From Acidimicrobiales bacterium (GTDB lineage Bacteria > Actinomycetota > Acidimicrobiia > Acidimicrobiales > SHLQ01), in assembly GCA_020628865.1 (NCBI GenBank), contig JAHDEJ010000006.1, positions 126,004 through 190,003 on the forward strand: a stretch of DNA of 64,000 bases, given 5' to 3'. A program made the translations under genes and the position numbers. Shown piece by piece: positions 9,703-18,125 of this stretch. The notes below the pieces were generated by a model. It was not told where the DNA came from, did no database searches, and saw only the letters and a list, made by a program, of their open reading frames with translations. Position 1 is the first letter of the stretch. Each line of letters starts with the position of its first letter.

Positions 9703-9782
9703 GACGAGGTCCCCCTGTTGGGAAGTGAAGAGTGATGGGTCGTGCGGCTAGTACCGACGACTGACGAGAGTGTAGCGAGGTG

Positions 9783-9815
9783 TTCCGCATAGTGAAAGTG
9801 TTCCACGATGCGGAA
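9783..9815. promoter_or_regulatory. Operator-like site pair upstream of fhs, same as corrinoid operon
   Basis: TTCCGCATAGTGAAA (9783-9797) and TTCCACGATGCGGAA (9801-9815) lie 18 bp apart, 81-113 bp before the fhs start. The second is the reverse complement of TTCCGCATCGTGGAA, so both sites share TTCCRC-N3-GYG(G/A)AA form. The pair matches the sites at 4500-4532 in sequence and spacing. A single regulator, probably IclR-like, could control both transcription units. This is inference; no footprint or regulator gene is seen. Confidence 0.62.
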
Positions 9816-9871
9816 AACGCAATGTTCATCTTCGCTGTTCGGGGTCAGACTGCAATTTTGTGGGGTGTTGG

Positions 9872-10813
9872 TCAGGCGCCGGTGAGGCGCTCCACGACCT
9901 TGGCGAATTCGACCCCTGCTTCGCCTCCGCCCTGCTGGATCACGACGTAGCTGAAGCCCCAGCGTTCGCGTCGTTCCTGCAGGGTCTCGCAGATCTGGTC
10001 CACGTTGCCGACGAGCAGCGCCGGGCTCTGCGCCACGACCTCGGTGGGCATGCCGAACAGCTCGGCGAACAGTGCGAGCTGGCCGTCTCGATCGTCGGTG
10101 ATCGAGGTCTGCATCGTGAGCGAGTTGAGCTCGATCTGGTCGAACCGGTCGCCGGCGGCCTCCCTCACCCGGGCCACCTTGGCGTCGTAGGCCTCGGGCA
10201 TGGAATCGGCGATGGCGTCGCTGCCGATCTCGCCGGAACGCAGGTTGGCGGTGATGCCGACGATGTCGGCGTTGCGGGCGGCCACTCCGAGCATGCGCGG
10301 GCCACCACCTCCGATGATGATCGGCGGGCCGCCTGGAGCGTGGGGGAGCGGCTGTCCGTCGTAGCCGGCGAGCTGGTAGTGCGTACCGTCGTAGTCGGCC
10401 GCACCCTCGGCCCAGCAGCGGCGGATGACGTCGAGGCTTTCCTGCATGCGCTCGATGCGTTCGCCGGGGGCGTCGTACTCCATGCCGGTCTGTTCGTAGT
10501 CGGTGCGCATCCATCCGGCGCCGATACCGAACTCGAGGCGGCCCTCGGAGAGCACATCGAGCGTGGCCATCTCCTTGGCGAGAATGATGGGATGGCGGTA
10601 GTCGTTGCCGAACACCAGCGCCCCGACCTTCAACGTGGTGGTGACGGCTGCCGCGGCCGAGAGCGCGGCGATGGGGGCGAGCTGGTCGTGGAAGTGGTCG
10701 GGCACGACGAGCGACGAGTAGCCGAGGTCCTCGACCATGCGGGCGGTGTCGGTCCACGAACGGCCCTCGATGGGACCGCGAACCTGAAGGCCGAAACGAA
10801 AGGGTTTGCTCAT
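9872..10813 (-). CDS. LLM-class (probable F420-dependent) oxidoreductase
   Basis: 313 aa from ATG 10811-10813. The N-terminus KPFRFGLQVRGP and the stretch WTDTARMVEDLGYSSLVVPD identify the luciferase-like monooxygenase fold. LEFGIGAGWMRTDYEQTGM and PIIIGGGGPRMLGVAAR are typical of actinobacterial F420-dependent members. A -10-like CAGACT lies exactly 6 nt upstream of the start, consistent with a leaderless transcript; the longer upstream frame is therefore not used. The substrate is unknown. It is divergent from the Rieske oxygenase gene. FMN rather than F420 dependence cannot be excluded. Confidence 0.85.
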   Translation of the reverse strand: MSKPFRFGLQVRGPIEGRSWTDTARMVEDLGYSSLVVPDHFHDQLAPIAALSAAAAVTTTLKVGALVFGNDYRHPIILAKEMATLDVLSEGRLEFGIGAGWMRTDYEQTGMEYDAPGERIERMQESLDVIRRCWAEGAADYDGTHYQLAGYDGQPLPHAPGGPPIIIGGGGPRMLGVAARNADIVGITANLRSGEIGSDAIADSMPEAYDAKVARVREAAGDRFDQIELNSLTMQTSITDDRDGQLALFAELFGMPTEVVAQSPALLVGNVDQICETLQERRERWGFSYVVIQQGGGEAGVEFAKVVERLTGA

Positions 10814-10892
10814 GGCGCCAGTCTGACAGATGGACCGGCTCGGCGGCCGAGTGCTACGACTGGTCGACATCGCAGAACGATCGGGGGACTCG

Positions 10893-12005
10893 ATGCGAAC
10901 GCACACCTATTCGTCGTTGGGCTTGGACCGCGATGCGGTGGAGGCCCGGCTCGCAGCCGGCCTCAATCTGCCCGTGCACACCTACCTGGATCAGGCCGTG
11001 CACGACTTCGAGATGGAGGCCATCTTCGATCGGTCGTGGCAGTACCTGGCGCCGGTGCATCGACTTCGTGAGCCGGGCTCGTTCGTGACTGCAACGATCG
11101 GCCGGACGCCGGTGGTGGTCACTCGGCACCGGGATGGCGAGCTTCACGGGTTCGTGAATGCGTGTCGGCACCGCGGGTTCGAGGTGGCCAGTGGTGATGG
11201 CAGCTGTTCCCGGCTGCAGTGCCGGTACCACGGTTGGATCTACGACCTCGACGGCACCCTCGTGCGAATCGGCAACGCTCCCGATGGTTCGGTCGACAAC
11301 ATGGGGGACCTGGGCCTGCAACCGGTCTCCGTCGAGACGTTCGCCCAGGCCGTGTTCGTCAACCCGGACCCAAACGCTGCGTCGTTCGAAGACTCGAATC
11401 CCGGGATCCGGCAGGTGTGCGAGACGATCGGCATCTCGTTCGACGAAGACCGTTACGTGCCGTTCTCCCGGTACGAAGTCACCCAAGCCTCGAATTGGAA
11501 GCTCTGGTACGACAACGGCACCGAGTGCTATCACTGCCCGACGCTGCATTCGCAGTCGTTCGGGGCCGCCTACGACGTGCGTGACGGCCTGTACGAGACC
11601 GAGATGGCACCGAACTTCTATGCGGCGAAGTTCGCGGCTGCCGAGCGCAGTGACGGAGCGTTGGTGGGTGGCGGCTATCGGTCGTTGCAACCCTTCCCCG
11701 GCACCCAGTTCATCCAGCAGGACGATTTCATGGTTGCGGCGCGGATCGTGCCGAACTCGCCGTCCTCGTGCACGTTCGTGGCCGACTACTTCGCCGAGGA
11801 CGGGGCGGATCCGGCTCGGGTGGAGGAGTGGGCCAAGCTGTGGAGCCAGACCTACGACGAGGACGCCGAAGTGGTTTCCGTCATCCAGCAGAACATGGCG
11901 AGCGGCCGGGTGAACGAGATGCGCTACGTGGCCCCGTTGGAAGACATCTCGCGCTTCTACCACCGCCTCGTCTGGGACCGGTACGTCGAAGCGCTCGAGG
12001 ACTGA
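10893..12005 (+). CDS. Rieske non-heme iron oxygenase, large subunit
   Basis: 370 aa starting at ATG 10893 with GGGGGA 5-10 nt upstream; longer in-frame starts lack such a site. The Rieske [2Fe-2S] motif is C91-x-H93 and C110-x2-H113. The catalytic mononuclear iron site is in NGTECYHCPTLH, with H214 and H219. Such enzymes insert oxygen into aromatic rings or N-methyl groups. The nearby methylamine and folate genes make an N-demethylating role (as in glycine betaine or stachydrine oxygenases) attractive, but the substrate cannot be read from the sequence. No reductase or beta subunit gene is adjacent. Confidence 0.88.
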   Translation: MRTHTYSSLGLDRDAVEARLAAGLNLPVHTYLDQAVHDFEMEAIFDRSWQYLAPVHRLREPGSFVTATIGRTPVVVTRHRDGELHGFVNACRHRGFEVASGDGSCSRLQCRYHGWIYDLDGTLVRIGNAPDGSVDNMGDLGLQPVSVETFAQAVFVNPDPNAASFEDSNPGIRQVCETIGISFDEDRYVPFSRYEVTQASNWKLWYDNGTECYHCPTLHSQSFGAAYDVRDGLYETEMAPNFYAAKFAAAERSDGALVGGGYRSLQPFPGTQFIQQDDFMVAARIVPNSPSSCTFVADYFAEDGADPARVEEWAKLWSQTYDEDAEVVSVIQQNMASGRVNEMRYVAPLEDISRFYHRLVWDRYVEALED

Positions 12006-12035
12006 CCAGCCTGCCGATTGGGTGGGCGAGCGCCC

Positions 12036-12884
12036 TCAGACTTGCAGGAAGCCGTCGACGGCAGCGCAAAACTGAGCCGGCGCATCGACCCAGGGGAAGT
12101 GTCCGCACCCATCGAGCGTGACGTGCGCGGCCGTGGGAAACAGTGAGGCGATGTGATCCCCCGTGGAAACTCCGGTTGCGCAGTCGAACGCGCCGGTCAG
12201 GACGAGGACCGGAGCGGTGCAGGCGTCGAGTTTCGGAGCGACAGCGTCCAGCGTGAATGCTTCGCTGTAGAACTCCGACCGCGCGGTCTGATTGACCTGC
12301 GATGCTTCCGCAGCGGCGTGTTGCTCGGCCGATTCGGTCCACGGCCCGTAGAACATCGGGTTCATGCGCGAGACGAGCTGGTCGACTTCGTCGGGTTCGG
12401 CCCCGGCGAGCAGACGTTCGCGAGCGGCGATTGCTTCAGCAACGAGCGGTTCGGTTCTGCGGGATTCGCGGATTCGATCGGCGTCGGAGGTTCCGTCGGG
12501 AAGTCCGCGTGCGCTTGGCGTGACCAGCACGAGGCGGTTGATTCGGTCGGGGTTTGACGCAGCGAAGAGCAGGGCGGCGGAGGACCCGGCGGAGTGGGCG
12601 AGCACATCGATGGGTCCGGTGCTGACGGCGGCTGCGGCGAGGGGCAGGTCCTTTGCGACTTCGGTGACTCGCCAACCTTCGGTGTCGACAGCATCGTCGG
12701 AGCCGCCGGTTCCGCGTGCGTCGGGAATCATCAGCGTTCGGGTTGACGTGAGTCCGCCAAGATCGCCGAGGTAGACGGCGCTGCGGCCCGGTCCTCCCGC
12801 GATGCACAGCAGCCGGGGGCCTTCGCCCGTGGTGGAAATCGTCATTCGTGCGCCATCGTCACGAGTCACGTCGATGCGTTCCAT
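12036..12884 (-). CDS. Alpha/beta hydrolase (proline iminopeptidase-like)
   Basis: 282 aa. Oxyanion motif LCIAGGPGRSAVYL near residue 26, then DARGTGGSD, nucleophile elbow AHSAGSS (S98), and late His in DGCGHFPWVD fit the alpha/beta-hydrolase triad. The GGPG motif resembles prolyl iminopeptidase and related esterases. The -10 box TAGCGT is exactly 6 nt from the ATG on the coding strand, pointing to a leaderless mRNA. It is convergent with the Rieske gene (30 nt apart). The substrate is unknown. Confidence 0.85.
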   Translation of the reverse strand: MERIDVTRDDGARMTISTTGEGPRLLCIAGGPGRSAVYLGDLGGLTSTRTLMIPDARGTGGSDDAVDTEGWRVTEVAKDLPLAAAAVSTGPIDVLAHSAGSSAALLFAASNPDRINRLVLVTPSARGLPDGTSDADRIRESRRTEPLVAEAIAARERLLAGAEPDEVDQLVSRMNPMFYGPWTESAEQHAAAEASQVNQTARSEFYSEAFTLDAVAPKLDACTAPVLVLTGAFDCATGVSTGDHIASLFPTAAHVTLDGCGHFPWVDAPAQFCAAVDGFLQV

Positions 12885-12920
12885 CGTCCGACGCTAGGGC
12901 ATCGGCCCATTCGGTGCCGG

Positions 12921-13550
12921 TCAGCGGTGGGCGGCGTGCGCTGACCAGGCGTCGAATGCGGCCATGATCTCGTCGCTGGTGCGGCGGGCGCCGGTCTGGA
13001 GGTACTCCATGGCGTTGAGTGCGCCGTTGTGGGCGTCGAGGCTCGAGCCGGCGACGATGTCCTCGACAACGCGAACGAAGTAGTCGTGCTGATGGCCGTC
13101 GACGAACGTGTAGTGGACGCACACGTCGGTGTGGCCGCCGATGAGCACGAGCGTGTCTGCTTTCAACCCTTTCAGCAGGATCTCGAGTTCGGTGCCGAAG
13201 AAGCAGCTGTACCGCCGTTTGCGGATGAAGTAGTCGTCTTCTCGCATGCCGACGGCCGGGGACACCTCGGTTCCGGGGTCGCCCTCCAGCAGGTGGATGC
13301 CTTCGGCGCCGTCGAGTTCGCGGCCGAAATCGATCAGGTCGCGGCGGTGGGCTTCCTGGAAGAAGATGATTGGCACGCCGCAGTCGCGGGCCCTCTGGAT
13401 GAGCGTCGGGGCCTTCTCCATCGCGGCGTCGTAGCCGGGCATGAGCGGAATGGAGACCTCGTCGGGATCCTCGCTCACGTTGTCTTCGCCGCCCTGGATG
13501 TCGACGACGATGAGGACCGGCTTGCCCTCGATGATGTTGCGGACGGGCAT
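12921..13550 (-). CDS. Isochorismatase-like cysteine hydrolase
   Basis: 209 aa with the full cysteine-hydrolase triad: D17 in LIVVDIQGG, K111 in RKRRYSCFFGTEL and C144 in GHTDVCVHYT. The pattern of Asp, Lys and Cys is that of nicotinamidase, N-carbamoylsarcosine amidohydrolase and related amidases. The actual substrate is unknown. N-carbamoylsarcosine would suit the methylamine neighbourhood but there is no direct support. It lies 19 nt downstream of a CNNM gene on the same strand and is probably cotranscribed with it. Confidence 0.85.
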   Translation of the reverse strand: MPVRNIIEGKPVLIVVDIQGGEDNVSEDPDEVSIPLMPGYDAAMEKAPTLIQRARDCGVPIIFFQEAHRRDLIDFGRELDGAEGIHLLEGDPGTEVSPAVGMREDDYFIRKRRYSCFFGTELEILLKGLKADTLVLIGGHTDVCVHYTFVDGHQHDYFVRVVEDIVAGSSLDAHNGALNAMEYLQTGARRTSDEIMAAFDAWSAHAAHR

Positions 13551-13569
13551 GTGGCGGCCTTCCCGGGTG

Positions 13570-14922
13570 TCAGTGGTGGCCGGCGTCCGGGGTTGCCGGC
13601 TCGGCGGGTGCTTCGAGCGGCCGCACCCGAATCTGGGTGATCTTGTGACCCTCGAGCTGCTCGACGGTGAGCTCGTGGCCCTGGGCTTCGACCTGACGGC
13701 CGACGGGCGGGAGCGTTCCGGTGGCGGCGAGCACGAGGCCGGCGAGCGTGGTGACGTCGGCGTGGTCGAACACGAAGCCGTGATCGTCGCGCAGCTCGGC
13801 GAGTGTGGTTTCGCCGTCGAGGGTGACGGACCCGTCGTCGTGGACGACGGCGGGAAGGTCGTGGTCGCCGGCCGGGTCGTCGATGACCTCGGAGATGATG
13901 TCGTCCAGGGTGACGATGCCGATCGTGCCGCCGAGCTCGTCGACCACGAGGGCGGCGTGAATGCGCTCGGTCTTGAAGCGGGCGAGCAGGTCGTCGGCGG
14001 CCGTGTTGCCGGTCACCGTCGGGAGGTTGCGAACGAGCGTGGAGAGGTTGATCGGATCGTCGGACTGCGACACCCGGACGAAGTCCTTCACGTGGAGGAT
14101 GCCGATCACGTGGTCGAGGTCGTCGATGAACACCGGGTAGCGGGAGGTCGACGAGGCCGTGATCCGAGCGGCGATGTCGGCGCGGGTGGCGTCGTGCGGG
14201 ATGGCGAGCACGTGGGGGCGTGAGGTCATGAGCTCTTCGGCCGTGAGCTCTTCGAGTTCGAAGATGTTGTGGATGATCTCCCGCTGGAGTTCGGGGAGCT
14301 CACCGCCTTCGGCGGCTTCGTCGGTGACGATCGCCAGTTCTTCCGAGCTGTAGAGCGACATGGCCTTGTCCGGCTCCGGGATGCGCAGGAGGCGCATGAG
14401 GGAGAAGGCGACCCAGTTGAGGGCGGCGACGGCAGGGCGGAAGATGAAGCTGAACGTCCGCATGATGGGGTTCACCCGGATGCTGGTGCCCTCGGGAGAC
14501 TGCAGTGCGAGCGCCTTCGGGATCATCTCGCCGAGCACGACGTGCAGGTACGTGATGATGCTGAGGGCGACGAGGAATCCGACGGTGTGGGCGGCGCCTT
14601 CGGAGAGGCCGAGGTCCTCGAAGGGGTCGTAGAGCCAGTGGGCGATGGCGGGTTCGCCGTACATACCGAGGCCGATCGACGCCAGCGTGATGCCGAGCTG
14701 GGCGACGGCGATGTAGCTGTCCTTGCCGGCGGGGCGATCGAAGACCTTGAGCAGCCACTTGGCGCCACGGTTGCCGTTCTCGGCGAGGTCGACGAAGCGG
14801 GTGCGGCGGGAGCCGACCAGGGCGAACTCGGCGGCGACGAAGACGCCGTTGATCAGCACGAGCGCAATGACGGCGATGACGGGGAGGAGGACTCCGGTGA
14901 CAAGGTCGACGGCGAGGATCAT
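13570..14922 (-). CDS. CNNM/CorC-family membrane protein with CBS pair (second of two)
   Basis: 450 aa. Residues 1-190 hold a CNNM (DUF21) membrane domain with four hydrophobic segments and AAEFALVGSRRTR. A CBS pair follows around 205-330 (VLAIPHDATRADIAARI and the later IIVTLDD-like region GTIGIVTLDDIISEV). A CorC_HlyC C-terminal domain (about 345-425) ends the protein. The family is linked to Mg2+/Co2+ or Na+ transport and was formerly called hemolysin-like. Its ATG overlaps the stop of the preceding paralogue by 4 nt, so the two are coupled and may form a heterodimer, as CNNM domains dimerise. Confidence 0.92.
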   Translation of the reverse strand: MILAVDLVTGVLLPVIAVIALVLINGVFVAAEFALVGSRRTRFVDLAENGNRGAKWLLKVFDRPAGKDSYIAVAQLGITLASIGLGMYGEPAIAHWLYDPFEDLGLSEGAAHTVGFLVALSIITYLHVVLGEMIPKALALQSPEGTSIRVNPIMRTFSFIFRPAVAALNWVAFSLMRLLRIPEPDKAMSLYSSEELAIVTDEAAEGGELPELQREIIHNIFELEELTAEELMTSRPHVLAIPHDATRADIAARITASSTSRYPVFIDDLDHVIGILHVKDFVRVSQSDDPINLSTLVRNLPTVTGNTAADDLLARFKTERIHAALVVDELGGTIGIVTLDDIISEVIDDPAGDHDLPAVVHDDGSVTLDGETTLAELRDDHGFVFDHADVTTLAGLVLAATGTLPPVGRQVEAQGHELTVEQLEGHKITQIRVRPLEAPAEPATPDAGHH

Positions 14923-16259
14923 GACGCGTCCTCACCTCGCATGAAGCTCACCCGATCGACGAGCGTGCCGTCGATCGAGTCGACCCGCAGCGGCGGATGG
15001 TCAGGCGGCATCACGACGTCGTCCTCGTCGGACTTCGACGCAACTTCCTGGGCGGCGGTGACGATCGGGACCGTGTCGCCGATGACGGGGAGCCGGCCAA
15101 GGTGGTGCCAGACGTAGCCGCCGACGGTGTCCACCTCGTCTTCGGGAAGGGCCAGTTCGAACCGTTCGTTGATGACGCGAAGGAGGACATCGCCGCGGAT
15201 GGAGACCTTCTGGCCGTCGATGGTGATGGGATCCGGCTCGACGTCGAACTCGTCGTTCACCTCGCCGAAGATCTCCTCGATGGCGTCCTCGCGAGTGGCC
15301 ATGCCGGAGATCGAGCCGAACTCGTTGACGACGATGGCGACGTGCACGCCTTCGGTGGAGAAGGTGTTGAGCAGCGGGGTGACTTCGAAGACCTCGCTGA
15401 CGACGAAGGCGTCTTCGGCGAGGTCGCCGACCGTGGCGTCGGATCCGGCTTCGACGGCGAGGTAGAGGGCGCGGAGCGTGACGAGCCCGACCACGTCCTC
15501 GCCGTTCGTGACCGGGAAGCGGGAGTAGGGGCTGGCGGAGAATTCGGTGAGCGCATCGCCGACCGGGGTCGAATGCTCGACCGTGATCATGCGGCGGCGC
15601 GGCGTCATGATCTCGCGGACGAGCCGGTCGGACACGGAGAGCGCCCCGGCGAGCATCTCGCGTTCAGCCGAGTCGATCAGGCCACCGGCCGCGGATGCCG
15701 AGTAGAGGCCGGCGAGTTCCTCGGGCGAGTGGACGTGGGAGTGCGAGTGGTCGATATTGAGGCCGAGTCGCTTCATGATCCAGAAGGCGGATCCGTTGAA
15801 GACGACGACGAGCGGGCGAAGCAGCCACTGGCTGATACGCATGGGGGTGAGCGTGGCGATGGCCAGTCGTTCCGGGTAGCGCAGCGCGATGGTCTTCGGG
15901 AGGAGCTCGCCGAGGACGACCTGCAGCGCGGTGATGAAGAGCAGGATGGCGATGATGGCGACGGTCGGGCCGAGGCTGCCGAATTGCTCTTCGAACAGGG
16001 GGATGAGCTGTGCCTGGCCGTAGGCACCGGCGACGAGGCTGGAGAGCGTGATGCCGACCTGGCAGGCCGCGACATAGTTGTCGAGCCGCTTCGGGTCCTT
16101 GAGGGTTTCGAGCAACCCTGCGGCTCCGCTGTTGCCGGCCTCGGCGGATTCCTGCACTCGGGAGCGACGGGATCCGACGGTCGCGAATTCGGCCGCCACG
16201 TAGAGGGCGTTGAATCCGACCATCACGAGGATGAGGAGGAGTACGACGATGGTGTTCAT
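14919..16259 (-). CDS. CNNM/CorC-family membrane protein with CBS pair (first of two)
   Basis: 446 aa, paralogous to the gene that overlaps its end. The N-terminal CNNM domain has AAEFATVGSRRSRVQ and VLGELLPKTIALRYPERLA. The CBS pair includes RRRMITVEHSTPVGDAL, and the CorC_HlyC domain contains the usual VRGDVLLRVINERF-type segment. The likely role is divalent-cation homeostasis at the cytoplasmic membrane. The two-gene arrangement with ATGA coupling is common in actinobacteria. The ORF upstream on the same strand ends 39 nt away, so the operon could extend upstream to the 16.3-18.0 kb genes. Confidence 0.92.
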   Translation of the reverse strand: MNTIVVLLLILVMVGFNALYVAAEFATVGSRRSRVQESAEAGNSGAAGLLETLKDPKRLDNYVAACQVGITLSSLVAGAYGQAQLIPLFEEQFGSLGPTVAIIAILLFITALQVVLGELLPKTIALRYPERLAIATLTPMRISQWLLRPLVVVFNGSAFWIMKRLGLNIDHSHSHVHSPEELAGLYSASAAGGLIDSAEREMLAGALSVSDRLVREIMTPRRRMITVEHSTPVGDALTEFSASPYSRFPVTNGEDVVGLVTLRALYLAVEAGSDATVGDLAEDAFVVSEVFEVTPLLNTFSTEGVHVAIVVNEFGSISGMATREDAIEEIFGEVNDEFDVEPDPITIDGQKVSIRGDVLLRVINERFELALPEDEVDTVGGYVWHHLGRLPVIGDTVPIVTAAQEVASKSDEDDVVMPPDHPPLRVDSIDGTLVDRVSFMRGEDAS

Positions 16260-16298
16260 CCGAATTGCAATCGTAGTGAGGTCAGAGCGGTTGCGACG

Positions 16299-16943
16299 TC
16301 ATTGGCGGTGGGCAACGTGTTGGGCGAGTCGTTGGTGGCAGAGAACGTCGGCTTCGCGCAGGTTGCCGGCCGAGGACCGGAGCACGTCGTGGACGAGGGC
16401 GTCGGTGGCGAAGTCGGGCGGGGCATCGCCGATCGCCACGCTGCGAAGGCGGAGGTCGATGACCTGCTGGAGCAGGGCGTGGTCGGCGGGTCCCAGGTGG
16501 TGGGTGACGACGCGGAGGCCGGCTCGTGTGGCGGGCCGGGTGAGGTCGCGGTGGGTGCCGGCGACGAGTGTGGCGCCGTTGGCTGCGCAGGTGCGGAACC
16601 ATCGCGCACGAACCGGCGCTGGCATGCGGTCGAGCTCGTCGCCGTAGACGATGCCGCCGTCTGGCTGGGGTGGGGCTGCCCATCGGGAGCGCCAGGGGTT
16701 GCGAGGGACCCAGTGGTACGGACCGGGGTGTTGGGCCTGCCAGTGCTTGAGCTGTGAGGTCTTTCCAGCGCCGGCCTCACCGATGAGTTGCACGAGGGTG
16801 CCTGCGCCGGGCGGTGGTGTGGGGAAGCCGCGGTCGACGAAGGCGTCGCCGAGCACATGGTCGTGCGACGGCGCGGCAAAGGGGTTGGCGCGCAAGCCGT
16901 GGTCGGCGTAGCGGTCGCCGTGCCGTGGTTGGCGGTCAGCCAT
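16299..16943 (-). CDS. P-loop ATPase of an uncharacterised three-gene operon
   Basis: 214 aa from ATG 16943. A short Arg/His-rich start and NPFAAPSHDHVLGDAF precede the Walker A motif GEAGAGKTSQ near residue 52. A Walker B-like IVYGDELDR and a sensor-like TLVAGTHRDL follow, fitting a small STAND/AAA-like ATPase. The start overlaps the end of the arrestin-like gene by 8 nt, so translation is coupled. The third gene of the operon encodes a membrane arrestin-like protein. I do not recognise a named system; ATP-driven assembly or signalling on a membrane scaffold is a guess. Confidence 0.78.
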   Translation of the reverse strand: MADRQPRHGDRYADHGLRANPFAAPSHDHVLGDAFVDRGFPTPPPGAGTLVQLIGEAGAGKTSQLKHWQAQHPGPYHWVPRNPWRSRWAAPPQPDGGIVYGDELDRMPAPVRARWFRTCAANGATLVAGTHRDLTRPATRAGLRVVTHHLGPADHALLQQVIDLRLRSVAIGDAPPDFATDALVHDVLRSSAGNLREADVLCHQRLAQHVAHRQ

Positions 16944-17370
16944 GGCCGAGCGGGTGGGCTCGGTCGTAGCGGCCGAGTCCGCCCCGGGGGACGACGAGGA
17001 CCTCGGCGCTCGACTTTTGGTCGACCTTGAGCCGGAGGTCGGTCCGGGCTTCGATTTCCCAGCGGACCCGGATGAGCATCCCGTCGTAGGAGATGGGTTC
17101 GTCGTGCGGGACGTGGAGGTCGACCTGGCCGGAGGCCATTCCGAACTGGTCGACGGGCAGCTCGACGGTGGCGACCTCTGCGGAGTCCACTTCGCCACGG
17201 CCCTCGGTGTAGCGGTGGAGGCGGATTCGGACGGCCCGGATCTGGCCGACCGTGCGGTCGTTGAGCTCGCCGTCGGTCGGCGATCGCTTGACGTTGCATC
17301 GGAAGAAGTCGCCGACCTCGGCGATGTCGTGCTCGAGGTGGATGACGAGGTTGGGGTCGTGCTCCCTCAT
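16936..17370 (-). CDS. Arrestin-like (Spo0M-type) beta-sandwich protein
   Basis: 144 aa. Pattern of beta strands with charged ends (LVIHLEHDIAEVGDFFRC, then VELPVDQFGMASG, then ISYDGMLIRVRWEIEARTD) looks like an arrestin/Spo0M fold. There is no signal peptide or membrane segment, so it is cytoplasmic. The ATG overlaps the stop of the upstream membrane gene by 4 nt, and its end overlaps the ATPase gene by 8 nt; the three form one tightly coupled operon. No function is assigned. The fold call is from strand pattern only. Confidence 0.65.
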   Translation of the reverse strand: MREHDPNLVIHLEHDIAEVGDFFRCNVKRSPTDGELNDRTVGQIRAVRIRLHRYTEGRGEVDSAEVATVELPVDQFGMASGQVDLHVPHDEPISYDGMLIRVRWEIEARTDLRLKVDQKSSAEVLVVPRGGLGRYDRAHPLGHG

Positions 17371-18020
17371 CGGCCGGCCTCCGGTGGCGCGTCCTGGATG
17401 TTCTGGTGGGGCTGGGCGAGCTCGGCGACGACGGGGATCCGGAAGGACATGCGTTTGTCGGCGCCGTTCGGGTTGGTCAGCTCGAGTTTCAGTTCCCAGG
17501 TGATCTCGTTGTGGGTGAGGTCCATGGTCGGGGCGCCGCGGTCGAGGGGGATGGTGAGCTCGATGGTTCCGTCGAATCGGCCCTGCGCGAGCGGTCCCAT
17601 GCCGGATACGGGGAGGAGGGCGGGCGTGGCGGTGTCGGTTCGGGTCTCCGTTCCCACCTTGTAGATGGCCTTCTCGGTGCAGATGAGTTCGCCGGTGATT
17701 GCGATCGTTCCGTCGGGGACCGAGGTCTTCGCCACCCGGTGGACGTGGAGCTGTTGGCTCGAGCCGAGGGTGAGCGGCCATTCGCTGAACACGACTTCGA
17801 TGGGGTTCCAGCGACGCATTTCCCGGATGCTCCATGCGGCGACCGCCAGCGCTGCGAGGAAGAGCAGACCGAGGATCGCCATGACGATGCCGTTGCTCCG
17901 GGCGAGGAACATGAGGAACGCGAGGATGATCGCGGCCGCGATGCCGATGAACGAGAAGGTGGACGCGCTGTCGTCGACCTCCCGATGCCCGCCGGGTGGG
18001 ATGTTGGTCGTGCCGGTCAC
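17367..18020 (-). CDS. Membrane protein with arrestin-like cytoplasmic domain
   Basis: 217 aa from GTG 18020. The start is chosen because -10 box TACTGT lies exactly 6 nt upstream (18027-18032), matching the leaderless pattern; an ATG at 18068 is the alternative. Two hydrophobic segments around residues 22-65 (IGIAAAIILAFLMFLA and ILGLLFLAALAVAAW) are followed by a beta-rich domain with ITGELICTEKAIY and ITWELKLELTN, like eukaryotic and bacterial arrestin-like domains. It is the first gene of the three-gene operon. The function is unknown. Confidence 0.72.
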   Translation of the reverse strand: MTGTTNIPPGGHREVDDSASTFSFIGIAAAIILAFLMFLARSNGIVMAILGLLFLAALAVAAWSIREMRRWNPIEVVFSEWPLTLGSSQQLHVHRVAKTSVPDGTIAITGELICTEKAIYKVGTETRTDTATPALLPVSGMGPLAQGRFDGTIELTIPLDRGAPTMDLTHNEITWELKLELTNPNGADKRMSFRIPVVAELAQPHQNIQDAPPEAGR

Positions 18021-18026
18021 AGCCCG

Positions 18027-18032
18027 ACAGTA
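18027..18032 (-). promoter_or_regulatory. -10 box TACTGT of leaderless arrestin-like operon
   Basis: The reverse-strand hexamer TACTGT ends 6 nt before GTG 18020, so transcription would start at or next to the start codon. This spacing recurs at many genes in the window and decides the GTG start over the upstream ATG. No clear -35 element is seen. Confidence 0.55.
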
Positions 18033-18125
18033 CCTGCCCCCGGTGAAGGGGTCGCGTCTCACTTTCACCCGCTGCGACGGCGAGACCTGCCATCATGCAC
18101 GCGAGCGAGAACGGGGTTCGACGAC

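Noticed and set aside
8206..9735. 509-codon frame antisense to fhs
   Set aside because: Fhs is unmistakable on the minus strand. The plus-strand frame is low-complexity Gly/Asp/Val without domain motifs.
14997..16757. 586-codon plus-strand frame over the CNNM genes
   Set aside because: Both CNNM/CorC genes are well supported on the minus strand. This frame crosses gene borders and has no domain.
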